NCBI RefSeq assembly: GCF_032884065.1
Contig: NC_088867.1
Location: forward strand, 23,727,018 to 23,791,017
DNA from: Artemia franciscana
Lineage: Eukaryota > Arthropoda > Branchiopoda > Anostraca > Artemiidae
Direction: 5' to 3'
Length of the DNA: 64,000 nucleotides
Part shown: piece after piece, positions 10,198-20,300 of the stretch
Numbering within the stretch: the stretch's first letter is position 1
How the letters are laid out: every line of letters begins with the position of its first letter
Program-made: the position numbers and the translations under genes
Notes under the pieces: model-generated
The model's database searches: none
The model's input: the letters and a program-made list of their open reading frames with translations, nothing else
Told to the model about the DNA's origin: nothing

Positions 10198-12877
10198 TTC
10201 CTTGCGACATTTTTGAAAAAAAGCTATAGTTACTCTTTTATTGCTCCTGACTAAAGTACCACTCGGGAGATTCCTGGAACCTGGACAGTCATTTGCTCTC
10301 ATACATGCAAACGGATGTACTGAAGCTTGCTGACTGAATTCCTGGAGGTTCCGACCGAGCTTAGCAGATACTTTCCTAGCTTCTTCCATAACTGTTCCAT
10401 AAATTTTAGGATTGTGTAGAATATTAATGAAAAGTATCTTCGTCCATTCTCAGAGCTATTATTTCGCTCAAAGCAGAAACTATGGAAAATAGGATGTAAC
10501 AAAATAAATAGTAAATAAGCCTCTCAGAAACAAACTTGATCAATTAAGATTTAGTAAAGTCTTTGATCTAGTAATTTCTGATCAAACTTGATCAGAAGAA
10601 TTTAGTATCTTATTATATGTGCGTTCAATGGATATTCCCTGAAAATGAGGATTAATGCAAAAAATAAATAAAACATATTTTGATTGTAGAATTAAAATTC
10701 TTATTTTATTTTTTAAGAAAGCTTTACCAAGTGGATACACAAACATATTTAGGACATTTTCATTGCTTAAACGCATAGGTTAAAAAAAACATGAAAAAAA
10801 CTTCTTTATTAAATTAAAATATGGAGCAGGTCTTCTCTTCGAATTTTAAGTTAGGATTTAAAACAAAAGAACTTTGAAGGAATTAACAGATGGGTTTGAT
10901 GGATTGACGCCTAAGGAAGTTGGCTCTAATAGATATGCAGCGCCAAACTAGGTTGTTTTCTTGTCTTGTTCACTTGTTTTTACTGTCAACTTGAGAAACT
11001 GCAGCACTAGTAGAGAAAACTTCTGCGTGAGTGAATGTACTTGTAGAAGATAATGATGTATCTACCCTTCTGACCCTATTCTTCATTCTCTGAAAGGCTA
11101 AAAAGAGAGTTTTAGAAGCCCCAGCCATACTATTTCTAGCAACAGGTCGTATGCAGGACTGTACAAAGGTGTGATCGGCCTGGATGGAGAAAACTTTTCA
11201 AATAAAATTTTTAATATCTTTCTGGCATGGTGGGATAGGATTCTATCTTGGTGGTTGCTCCAGAAAAAAATAATTAGAAAACAAATACCAATAAAATGAG
11301 GTTTATATAACGCCGTGGAGACTTGGACCAGGAAATGGGCAACTTCTCTGTTTCTACTCGAGTCAAAGATCACCATTCCTGCTTAATTCGATTTCTTGAT
11401 CTCTAAGAAATTCACTTGAATGAATTTGGAGGAAATTATTGGGCTTTCGGCAACGTGGTGTTTAGGATTTGTAAGATTGCGCTAGATGCCAAGATTGGTT
11501 TTGACGGAATGTGACCTCGATCGAATCATGTGTGATCTACTGGTACTTTTCTGTCGCATTGTAAAGTTCTTCCACAAAGAAGACTCCACTGTTTGGAAGC
11601 ATGGGTATAGTGTAGGCCATCCCTATCGCCTTTGGTACAGACCGGTCTTCCGCTCATCCTTTATTGACTGTGAAATTTTTAGGTTTCTATTGGTTTCAAC
11701 AACAGGATTACTTATGAATCTATCATGATTATTTCTTGAAAATAATTAGGATTGTCTTTAAGAAATATGTTAAGATAAGATGGCTGGCCTTGGCCTGTAT
11801 AACTGTCAAAACTATGTTATTAAACCATTTATACGACTTGTTTATGTCTAGAATTAAATGTCAGCACTATGCGACGATGTATGCTTTAAAGAAGAAATAA
11901 AGGTAGGACATGAACAGTCAGCTGACTCTTCCAGTTACAAGTGTTTAAAAGGCATTTTATTTTTTTTGCACAAATGGATAGTATTTGTAAGTAGTATCGT
12001 ATTCGAGTGATTTTTTTTATGTTTTACGTATTACTGTTTTCAATCAACTTGTTTTCTCTTTCATTATGATAAATGTCAATAAACCTGTTTTTTTTATAAT
12101 CTGGGTCTCAACTGCAATCTAGGTTCAATTAAAATCTGTCAGTGGGAACCTTCCGGTTTTATGCACATATTATAAGTGGAATAAAATTACCAACAGTAGT
12201 TATAATAGAAATTACAAGCAGTGCAGGTGCGTGATATCTTTTACTAAAATAATCAAATTCTGCTTGCCAAGAACCCGCGTTGATGATAATGGCCATAAAT
12301 AATATTCGTAAATATGGACATAATTTCCATAATAGTGTGATGATGCCCTAAAAGTTTGGTTGCCTTAACCGCCAAGTACCTATAAGAAAGTCACAAGGTC
12401 TATCTTTTTGTCTAATAAAAGGGCGGTTTAGTTGAATGATCGGCTCGTGTTAGTTCTCATGCATCTCCCTTCTTTTTATTTTTGTCTACCTCGATCACTG
12501 ACATAAACTGCTGAGAAACGAAATCATGAACATTGTTGTAATGAAATTAGGCACATCTCTTTTTTCTATTGTTTGTAACTTTGGTCAATAAAAAGCTTTC
12601 GTCTTATTTTTGAATAGTTTTAACTAGTTCTTGTATATTTTTCAGTAACCGTTTTCAAGTAAATATCGTTTGGCAATTAATCTATATGGATGATACGAAA
12701 CATGGTAGGATCAGTTTCTGTAAGCTGAATTTGCCAAAAGAAACCGAAAAGGCTTTAAGACTTTCAAACTTATTTTATTTATAGTTTCTTTTTTCCACGA
12801 TTTTTCTTTCCTTTTATTCATGGTTTGATTCTTGTTTTAAATGGGTAAGTGAATTATTTCTCTAATAATCTTTACAG
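10198..12877. other. Region without a recognisable gene
   Basis: AT-rich sequence with short open frames (for example 11098-11376 minus and 11486-11728 plus) that show no motif I recognise. No clear repeats or RNA genes were seen. Confidence 0.5.
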
Positions 12878-12952
12878 ATTGTGGGCATTGATGAAGAACA
12901 AGAAAATCTAGCGGAAGAAATACTAGAATTGGTTCGTTTATATAGAAATTAG
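12878..12952 (+). CDS. Candidate terminal exon of an unknown gene
   Basis: A pyrimidine-rich run and CTTTACAG (ending 12877) precede a 24-codon open stretch starting IVGIDEEQENLAEE and ending at TAG 12950-12952. It is acidic and predicted to form an amphipathic helix, unlike the AT-rich noise around it. A GTAAGT at 12845-12850 lies just upstream but would leave an intron of only about 33 bases, so the preceding exon is probably elsewhere. The gene is not recognised and the call is tentative. Confidence 0.25.
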   Translation: MVGIDEEQENLAEEILELVRLYRN

Positions 12953-13937
12953 TCATTTATGAAGAATTATTTGCAGCCAAAATCAAACCAGAAAATGTTT
13001 TTTTGATGGGCTTATATCATTCTTGTATTTGTTTTGATATCTAAATCTTTTGTATGAATTGATTAGATTGAAGTATAATGATGCTTATTTCATACGTTTC
13101 TGTTGTTTATATTTTTAAAGTGATCTATGTGAAGGAATTTTCGGATTGGTGTTCTGGAAAAAAAACAACATAAATATAATGTATTATACAGTTTTAAACA
13201 ATACCCTCGCACTGCTTCTTAGCACACTTGTGTCATTCTCCCGCTGATTTTGAAGGAATCCTCTTGCACACAAAGGGGTGGTGGGGAACCTCTAAAAAAT
13301 ATGGCCTCAAAATACTTCTATCTCTTTGGTTTTTTTTTTTTTTTGTTTTGGTTTGTTTTTTTGTGAGATCAGTTTTTTTTTATTCCGATATTTCCAATGG
13401 CAGCACCCGTTCTTCCCTTCTTGGCAGGTCTTTTCCTTAACTTCCGTTATACTTTCAATAGAATCTCTTGATATTGTTTTAGCTTTTATATGGGGAGGAC
13501 AGGCCATCAGCTTAAGGGTAGTTTACACGAACTAAAATTATCAATGCTCTCGAAATTCCAAAATTGGCTAAGGTTCCTAGGACAGAAATCAGATAGAAAA
13601 GCATGGAATATATAATTAGATTCTTTATTCATAGGCCTTTCTGAATTCAACAATTGCTTCCATCCCAATTGTGACTCATCCCCTCCTGTCACCTTAGTGG
13701 TGCCAAATATAGCCACAGGCTATGACAAAGTTAGCCTATTTTTTAGATTGAGTTTACTTGGCATCCTGAACCAACTCTTGATGAGAAATAATCAGAATAC
13801 ATTATGGTGAAGCCACTAAATAGGCAATGTTTTGTGTAGCCTTGTTAAGTATATGACTTTATTGGAGGGGGGAGGTCTGGGACACAATTGTAATGATTAT
13901 TATATCTGGAAGGAGCACTGAAGAAAGAGTCAAATGG
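12953..13937. other. Region without a recognisable gene
   Basis: Contains short T-rich and A-rich frames only (13228-13716) and nothing with a recognisable domain. Confidence 0.5.

Positions 13938-14004
<67 letters not shown>
13938..14004. repeat. TA microsatellite
   Basis: TA tract that stops exactly at the ACTAG of the minus-strand Helitron 3' end. Confidence 0.95.
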
Positions 14005-14005
<1 letters not shown>

Positions 14006-14157
14006 TAGCTGTTGGGGTGGCGCTTCGCGCCACCCCAACACCTAGTTGGTGGGGGTGCTTCGCGCCCCCCCCAAGCCCCCCCGCGCGCGTAAGTCGTTAC
14101 GCGCCATATTAGTTACGCGCCATTGTAGTTGTGTCCCTATGTCCCACCTGTGAATAT

Positions 14158-14160
<3 letters not shown>

Positions 14161-14227
<67 letters not shown>
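14161..14227. repeat. TA microsatellite inside Helitron
   Basis: Occupies the same internal place as the shorter TA tract at 6873-6890 in the plus copy. Confidence 0.95.
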
Positions 14228-14230
<3 letters not shown>

Positions 14231-15280
14231 TTTAACTACGTAAAACTTGCGAATATACAACATTCTTTGCTGTCCCATTGTCTGTGCATATAAATAGATT
14301 GTCAGGTTTACCGACTCTTGAACATGCAACATATAATGGTCCATGGGAAAACAATCCGTATTCAGATCTATACCTCATGATTCTAATGATTGCCCTTGAG
14401 CTTTGTTGATGGTGATTGCTAATCGACCATTCCCTGAGTCGCCATCGTCATTTATATATCCCCCTGTGCACCCCGGCGTCCCCTTTGTAGTTATGTCCCT
14501 GTGTCCCGGTCGTCATTTATATTCCCTGTGTCTCGGTCGTCATTTGTGTCCCGGTGTTCCAGTCTGTGATTTCTCTTTGACTGTCCCGGGCGTCATTTAT
14601 ATTCCTTGTGTCCCGGTGTCCCGGTCGTCATTTATATCCCCCTGTGCCCCCCGGCGTCCCCATTGTAGTTGTGTCCCTGTTTCCCGGTCGTCATTTATAT
14701 TCCCTGTGTCCCGGTCGTCATTTGTATCCCGGTGTCCCGGTCTGTATATACATTCGTTTTTTAGTTTTGTTTTTCTCCTTTATTTTTTTCCTTTTTTCTT
14801 TTTTTTCTTTTTTAGTTTATTTAGATTTTTAGATTTTTTAGTTTTTTTATTAGTTTTTAGTTTTTTTGTAGTTTTTACCATTTTTTTAGTTTTTTTTGTT
14901 TTTTTTTTTTACTTATGTCCTGGTCGTCATTTATACTCCCTGTGTCCCGGTCGTCATTTGTGTCTCGGTGCTTTGTTGATTGCTAATTTATATTATATTT
15001 ATATTTATATTTTTTATATTTATTAATATTTTTTTAGTTTTCTTTTTCTCTTATTTTTCAGTTTTTTCCTTTTTTTTAGTTTTTTCTTTTTTAGTTTTTA
15101 GTTTTTTTTTGTTTTTTACCTTTTTTTAGTTTTTTTAGTTTTTTTAGTTTTTTAGCTTTTTTAGTTTTTAGTTTTTTACCTTTTTTTAGTTTTTTTTAGT
15201 TTTTTAGCTTTTTTAGTTTTTTTTCTTTTTAGTTTTTTTTTGTAGTTTTTACCTTTTTTAGTTTTTTTTCTTCTTTTGTA

Positions 15281-16645
15281 TTAGTGTGAAATAATTCAGA
15301 CGTCATATGCGGACAAACACGACGTCACTCGACAGACAGACAGACAGACATAACCCACAAACAACTTATTTTTATATATATTTATTCATATTTTTTTAGT
15401 TTTCTTTTTCTCTTTTATTTTTCAGTTTTTTCCTTTTTTTAGTTTTTTTCTTTTTTAGTTTTTAGTTTTTTTTAGTTTTTTACCTTTTTTTTAGTTTTTT
15501 TAGTTTTTTAGCTTTTTTAGTTTTTTTATTAGTTTTTATTTTTTTTGTAGTTTTTGCCTTTTTTTATTTTTTTCAGTTTTTTTTTAGTTATTAGATTTTT
15601 ACCTTTTTTTAGTTTTTTTTAGTTTTTTAGCTTTTTTAGTTTTTTTTTCTTTTTAGTTTTTTTTGTAGTTTTTACCTTTTTTAGTTTTTTTCTTCTTTTG
15701 TATTAGTGTGAAATAATTCAGACGTCATATGCGGACAAACATGACGTCACCTGATCCACACACAGATCCACACACAGACAACTTATTTTTATATATATAG
15801 AATTAATATTTTTTTAGTTTTCTTTTTCTCTTATTTTTCAGTTTTTTCCTTTTTTTTAGTTTTTTCTTTTTTAGTTTTTAGTTTTTTTTTACCTTTTTTT
15901 AGTTTTTTAGTTTTTTTAGTTTTTTAGCTTTTTTAGTTTTTTTATTAGTTTTTAGTTTTTTTTAGTTTTTGCCTTTTTTTAGTTTTTTCAGTTTTTTTTA
16001 GTTTTTAGTTTTTTACCTTTTTTTTGTTTTTTTTAGTTTTTTAGCTTTTTTAGTTTTTTTTTCTTTTTAGTTTTTTTTTGTAGTTTTTACCTTTTTTAGT
16101 TTTTTTTCTTCTTTTGTATTAGTGTGAAATAATTCAGACGTCATATGCGGACAAACACGACGTCACTCGACAGACAGACAGACAGACATAACCCACAAAC
16201 AACTTATTTTTATATATATTTATTCATATTTTTTTAGTTTTCTTTTTCTCTTTTATTTTTCAGTTTTTTCCTTTTTTTTAGTTTTTTTCTTTTTTAGTTT
16301 TTATTTTTTTTTAGTTTTTTACCTTTTTTTAGTTTTTTTTAGTTTTTTAGTTTTTTAGCTTTTTTAGTTTTTTTATTAGTTTTTATTTTTTTGTAGTTTT
16401 TGCCTTTTTTTATTTTTTTCAGTTTTTTTTTAGTTATTAGATTTTTACCTTTTTTTAGTTTTTTTTTAGTTTTTTAGCTTTTTTAGTTTTTTTTTCTTTT
16501 TAGTTTTTTTTGTAGTTTTTACCTTTTTTAGTTTTTTTCTTCTTTTGTATTAGTGTGAAATAATTCAGACGTCATATGCGGACAAACATGACGTCACCTG
16601 ATCCACACACAGATCCACACACAGACAACTTATTTTTATATATAT

Positions 16646-16648
<3 letters not shown>
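15281..16648 (-). repeat. ~420-bp tandem array of Helitron 5' units
   Basis: The word TTAGTGTGAAATAATTCAGA starts at 15281, 15703, 16119 and 16550, giving periods of 422, 416 and 431 bases. Two leader types alternate: type A has CACGACGTCACTCGACAGAC and ATAACCCAC, type B has CATGACGTCACCTGATCC. The order A-B-A-B makes an ~840-base dimer repeated twice. Each unit consists of a Helitron 5' terminus and a block of T-rich tract. Another A-B pair lies at 49361 and 49775. Confidence 0.85.

Positions 16649-16706
<58 letters not shown>
16649..16706. repeat. TA microsatellite
   Basis: Lies between the Helitron 5' terminus and the HDAC gene fragment. Confidence 0.9.
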
Positions 16707-16710
<4 letters not shown>

Positions 16711-16716
16711 TGTACA

Positions 16717-16870
16717 CAGCCAGCTTTGATGCTCGGGAAGTATGAGCATTAAAATACGCCGAATCATAATGACAAGAAAATTCTTCCGAGTTGTCTACTC
16801 CATCCTGCGTATTTTCTAGTAGTAGCAAATGACTTGGCAAATGTACTTTTAAGATTTCTTCGTCAGTAGA
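16717..16870 (-). pseudogene. Fragment of the HDAC gene
   Basis: About 150 bases closely match the HDAC coding sequence at about 21257-21405. The reading frame is still open: SHLLLLENTQDGVDNSEEF and HYDSAYFNAHTSRASKLAV compare with residues 73-112 of the intact gene. Similarity stops abruptly on both sides: after AAGCTGGCTG on one side (TA tract follows) and at CTACTGACGAAG on the other. Substitutions are few and mostly conservative or silent. It is a partial duplicate about 4.5 kb downstream of the parent gene, in the same orientation; whether a once larger copy was destroyed by the Helitron/TA insertion is inference. Confidence 0.85.
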
Positions 16871-17755
16871 GCGACACCAAAGGCACTTTCTGGAGCAAAA
16901 CTTTTCACACCTTCATGAGCCAGGCTTGTGGTAACCCTGATTAAATTACTTTAGCCAATTTACTTCCGGGGGGATATTTTCTGTGGGGGTTAGTTCGGTC
17001 TCTGTGCCTATTTTTTGAATCATCCATCAGCCCTATAATATTTAGTTTCACATTCTCGTCAAAATATTAAATAAAATTATACATTCGACCATACATGGCA
17101 AACAAAAAGTAATTACATGACGAAAATTATGTCAAGGGATTTTTATTCTGATTTTTTTAAATTTTTTTTTGTCTGCATAAGATCACCAATGAAAGAATAA
17201 AATCTATCAAAACTGCACTTTAAAAAAGAAAAGCTGTGTGACGCTCAAGAAATGCCACTATCCCTTTTTCTACACTTTGTGACAATATTTACTTTTAGTT
17301 TACAAAATATAATTCGTGTACAAAATTGGATTTGACTATAAAAACTTTAAAATGAAAATTTACCCCCTTTACTGTTAGCTTCTTGATTGGCGAGTGTGGG
17401 TTGGGTTATGAAACGTGAATTTTAGATGCTCGCCATCTTTATTACCCCATGATAAAAGAAATTTTGTTTATAGGAACTTGAAACGTCCGCAAAGGGGTTA
17501 TCTAACATGAGAAAAACCAATTTATGTTACATGATGTCATCGGAAAACTTCTAACAAAATGGAAAAGGATGTTAGATGACGTCATCACAAAAAAAAGAAA
17601 CCTATTCTAGCTGTATGCTACATGGCAGAAATGACGTCACATCTTCCATAAACTGAATGTTCCCAGTGATTTCTTATTAGTTAGACAATATTCGTTAAAC
17701 AAGTTACTCCAAAGAAACAATTTATCATATCAAATAAAGTTCTAAACAAAACTGA
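16871..17755. other. Upstream region of the ankyrin ORF with CRE-like sites
   Basis: No gene is seen. Two TGACGTCA-type cores, at about 17577-17584 (TGACGTCATC) and 17630-17637 (TGACGTCACA), sit 140-200 bases before the ankyrin frame, with a related TGATGTCAT near 17533. They fit CREB/ATF binding sites, but could also be relics of a Helitron leader. Confidence 0.4.
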
Positions 17756-18559
17756 AACTTTGGAAAGGACAGAGATGTGTCGTGTGCTATAGGAGAGAAG
17801 AAAGCATTAGTGAAGAGAATAAATATCTTTCAATCTACTGAAAGTTCTAAACTAGGACTTGTTGCTAAAAAAGTGGACTTGAACAACGATAGTTCAGGTA
17901 AGGTTGATGATAAGGCCGCCATTTTTAAAAAAATGGAAAAGATGAATGGTAATGAAAAGATTGGAATCGAGGAAAATCAAATCATATCCCTGCATCATCA
18001 TCATGCTTGTTTTGAAGGAAACTTGGAAGGACATATTGACAGTATTCTGGAAGGTGAAGCTGACGTAAATTTAATAAGCAAAAATGGTTGTACAGCTCTT
18101 GAAGAATGTGCTGCTGGAATGGGGTTGTTTTTCAATAGGCCATTGAAAAGATATGTTATCGGTGAAAGCTATTCTTCTGCTATTTATTTAGCTACTCTAG
18201 ACATCGTCATGCAGATTATTAAAATGAAAGCTACAAATTTATTTGTCAGTGAGAAAAATTCTTTATTACTGGGTATAATAGCGCCCTTAATTGGTTTTTC
18301 TGTCGAGGATTTATGTGATTATGAAAATCAATGTAAGAGAGAAGTTGAAATGATGACAAAGAAGAAGTTTCGTAAATCAAATATTTCACTTTATGATGTT
18401 TTGACACAGGGGACCAGCTGGTTAGCAGTACATATGAGGAATGAAACCATCTCCAAAGCTTCAAAATCCGAAAACTATGGAGTAGAATTTCCTATGTTCT
18501 CTTACATGTTGAAAAGTCAGTTCAGAAAAGGCATTGAAATTAGCTTGGAAAAAATTTAG
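17756..18559 (+). CDS. Ankyrin-repeat protein, C-terminal exon
   Basis: Open frame of about 267 codons ending TAG at 18557-18559. After a Lys/Asp-rich N-terminal part, one ankyrin-like unit is seen (HACFEGNLEGHIDSILEGEA then ADVNLISKNGCTALEECA). The C-terminal third (from about ATLDIVMQIIKM to SQFRKGIEISLEKI) resembles, from memory, the conserved tail of arthropod ankyrin proteins that have many more repeats. There is no ATG until codon 53 of the 17777-based frame; the frame only opens after a TGA at 17753, with GTG at 17777. So either a spliced upstream exon supplies the start, perhaps via the AG at 17769-17772, or the gene is a truncated copy. The likely role is protein binding; no enzyme motif is seen. 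Confidence 0.65.
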   Translation, partial: NFGKDRDVSCAIGEKKALVKRINIFQSTESSKLGLVAKKVDLNNDSSGKVDDKAAIFKKMEKMNGNEKIGIEENQIISLHHHHACFEGNLEGHIDSILEGEADVNLISKNGCTALEECAAGMGLFFNRPLKRYVIGESYSSAIYLATLDIVMQIIKMKATNLFVSEKNSLLLGIIAPLIGFSVEDLCDYENQCKREVEMMTKKKFRKSNISLYDVLTQGTSWLAVHMRNETISKASKSENYGVEFPMFSYMLKSQFRKGIEISLEKI

Positions 18560-18633
18560 TTTTGATGAGGAAAGTTATGTGTGATCTAGAAAAATTTAGT
18601 TTATGTGTTATTTTGTTTGTTTACCTTTTATGA

Positions 18634-18639
18634 AATAAA
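18634..18639 (+). promoter_or_regulatory. Poly(A) signal AATAAA
   Basis: Canonical AATAAA 75 bases after the ankyrin stop codon, a normal distance for 3' end formation. Confidence 0.6.
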
Positions 18640-20283
18640 ATTAATTGTATGTATTTGCTTTCGGATTAATACTTTAGTTTGGAATTTTTCTTATGGGGAT
18701 CAGATATAAAAAAAGGGTATGGAAAAGGTGTGATTACTAATGATGTACAATCATTTTCTATTCGATGCAGCTTAAACGCTGTGAAGATCAAAAATTCCAG
18801 GAAAACAGACGAGGGAACATCTTTTTTCGAGGGAACGAAAAAACTCGAGGGAAAAAATAGCTCTTTTTCTTTTCAGTGTGTTTTTTTCTTTTTGTAAGTC
18901 TGGCCCCTGAGTCTCTTTCATCAAGATATCCTGTAGCAAAACAATTCTCTCCTTGGTTCATAGTATATAATTGATCCATAGCAAATTATACATTACACTG
19001 GTAAGCAGAACTTGTTTTTAAATCTATTATTACTTTTGTTAAAATTTAACCAAGAAGTCTTGATTGGTTAAAAAGTTCATTTCCTTGAGCCATGTATCAA
19101 CCTCGTCAGAGAATGATTAAATCCCTCCATTTTTTTTTTAAATATCAGCTCAAAACTTGCGAAGAATTTTGTTCGGTTGAAACGCATAGGATTCTGACAA
19201 AGACCCTTTAGACTTTTCGCTGTTATTTTCAACTTTATAAATTCTTCGAGATATCCTGTTAGGCTGTTAAAAAAATCTCAACGGTTTGTCGAGGCATTTC
19301 GCTCTAAAAAGATATTTTAGATAGTTCAGAAAAGTCACCTGCGGAATGTTGAAGTTTCTACAATTTTATTTTCGATTACCTTCTATATTTCAAAATTTTT
19401 ACCAATTTTTCTGAGGCTATTTGATGCGTTCCCCCTCCAAAATAAAATCCCGTTGACGCTCTTGGTCGTAGGTATCAAAGTTTTTAGGCCTACTTATATC
19501 AAACAATTCCATAGCATGGTTAAGGTGCATCAGAAATAATATCACTACTTACTACATTTGAAACTCTTTAATTTTAAAATTTAGTTGCAGAGAAGCAGCT
19601 TAAAACACGAAATCCTTAGTTGTGAAACGGCGATCCATTTGAAACCAAAATGATATGATGCAAGAGACTGATTTCGAATACATACCTCTAATTTTAGTAG
19701 CGCTGCCTAGGTTGTTTCAGTGTTTTCTGCTTTGCAGCTTTTTATAATCTTTATTTGTTGTTTAAAGACAATAAAGAATATTACGTTTCTTTTTATTGAA
19801 ACATAACTTTGCCAAAAAGGGCCGGGTAAAATAGCTGAAAATTAAATAAAATGGAATTCTCAAACATTGGGCTTCAGGAGCGATTACACCATGCGATGTA
19901 ATTTAGTGCAGGGTTTTGTTTCTGTTGCTATTTTTTAAAGAGAAAATGCACGTGTACAATGCTCATTTTATAAGGTATTTGCGGGTCGAAGCACTTTATT
20001 TTATTCCGTTTAAGTAACATTACCGGCCTGCTCAAAAATGAACACTAACATGGATCTATATTCCTTTGTGTGTACATATTATAAATATGTTTTAAAATTA
20101 ATTCAAATAAACGTATAATAAAACCAAACCCAGTTCTACATTATGATTAATATCTGTATCTGTTGATGATTTGAATACTTCTGAAGACTCAAAATATATG
20201 TTTAATGCTAAACGGAAGGATTCTCTGGATGAGTTTTAATCTAAAGATGATATTTACCTAATGTACTATTTACCTCTGTTAAC
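18640..20283. other. Region without a recognisable gene
   Basis: Non-coding AT-rich sequence between the ankyrin and HDAC genes, which converge here. Several TTTATT words (AATAAA on the minus strand), one at 20284-20289, could end HDAC transcripts. Confidence 0.5.
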
Positions 20284-20300
20284 TTTATTAGTCTGCTGAC

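Larger units (their letters stand above)
14005..16648 (-). mobile_element. Composite Helitron, minus, with tandem 5' units
   Basis: The 3' end has two hairpin-CTAG modules (outer CTAG 14005-14008 with stem 14011-14039; inner CTAG 14042-14045 with a GGGGGTGC/GCGCCCCC stem 14051-14069). Then come the GC-rich subterminal block, a TA tract (14161-14227), the helicase relic (14230-14425), the GTCCCGG minisatellite (14450-14750) and the T-rich tract. From 15281 the 5' side is a tandem array of four units, the last 5' terminus lying at about 16648. Confidence 0.8.

Noticed and set aside
14450-14750. CRISPR-like repeats in GTCCCGG blocks
   Set aside because: Units vary in length and order, no unique spacers of constant size, no cas genes, and a eukaryotic context.
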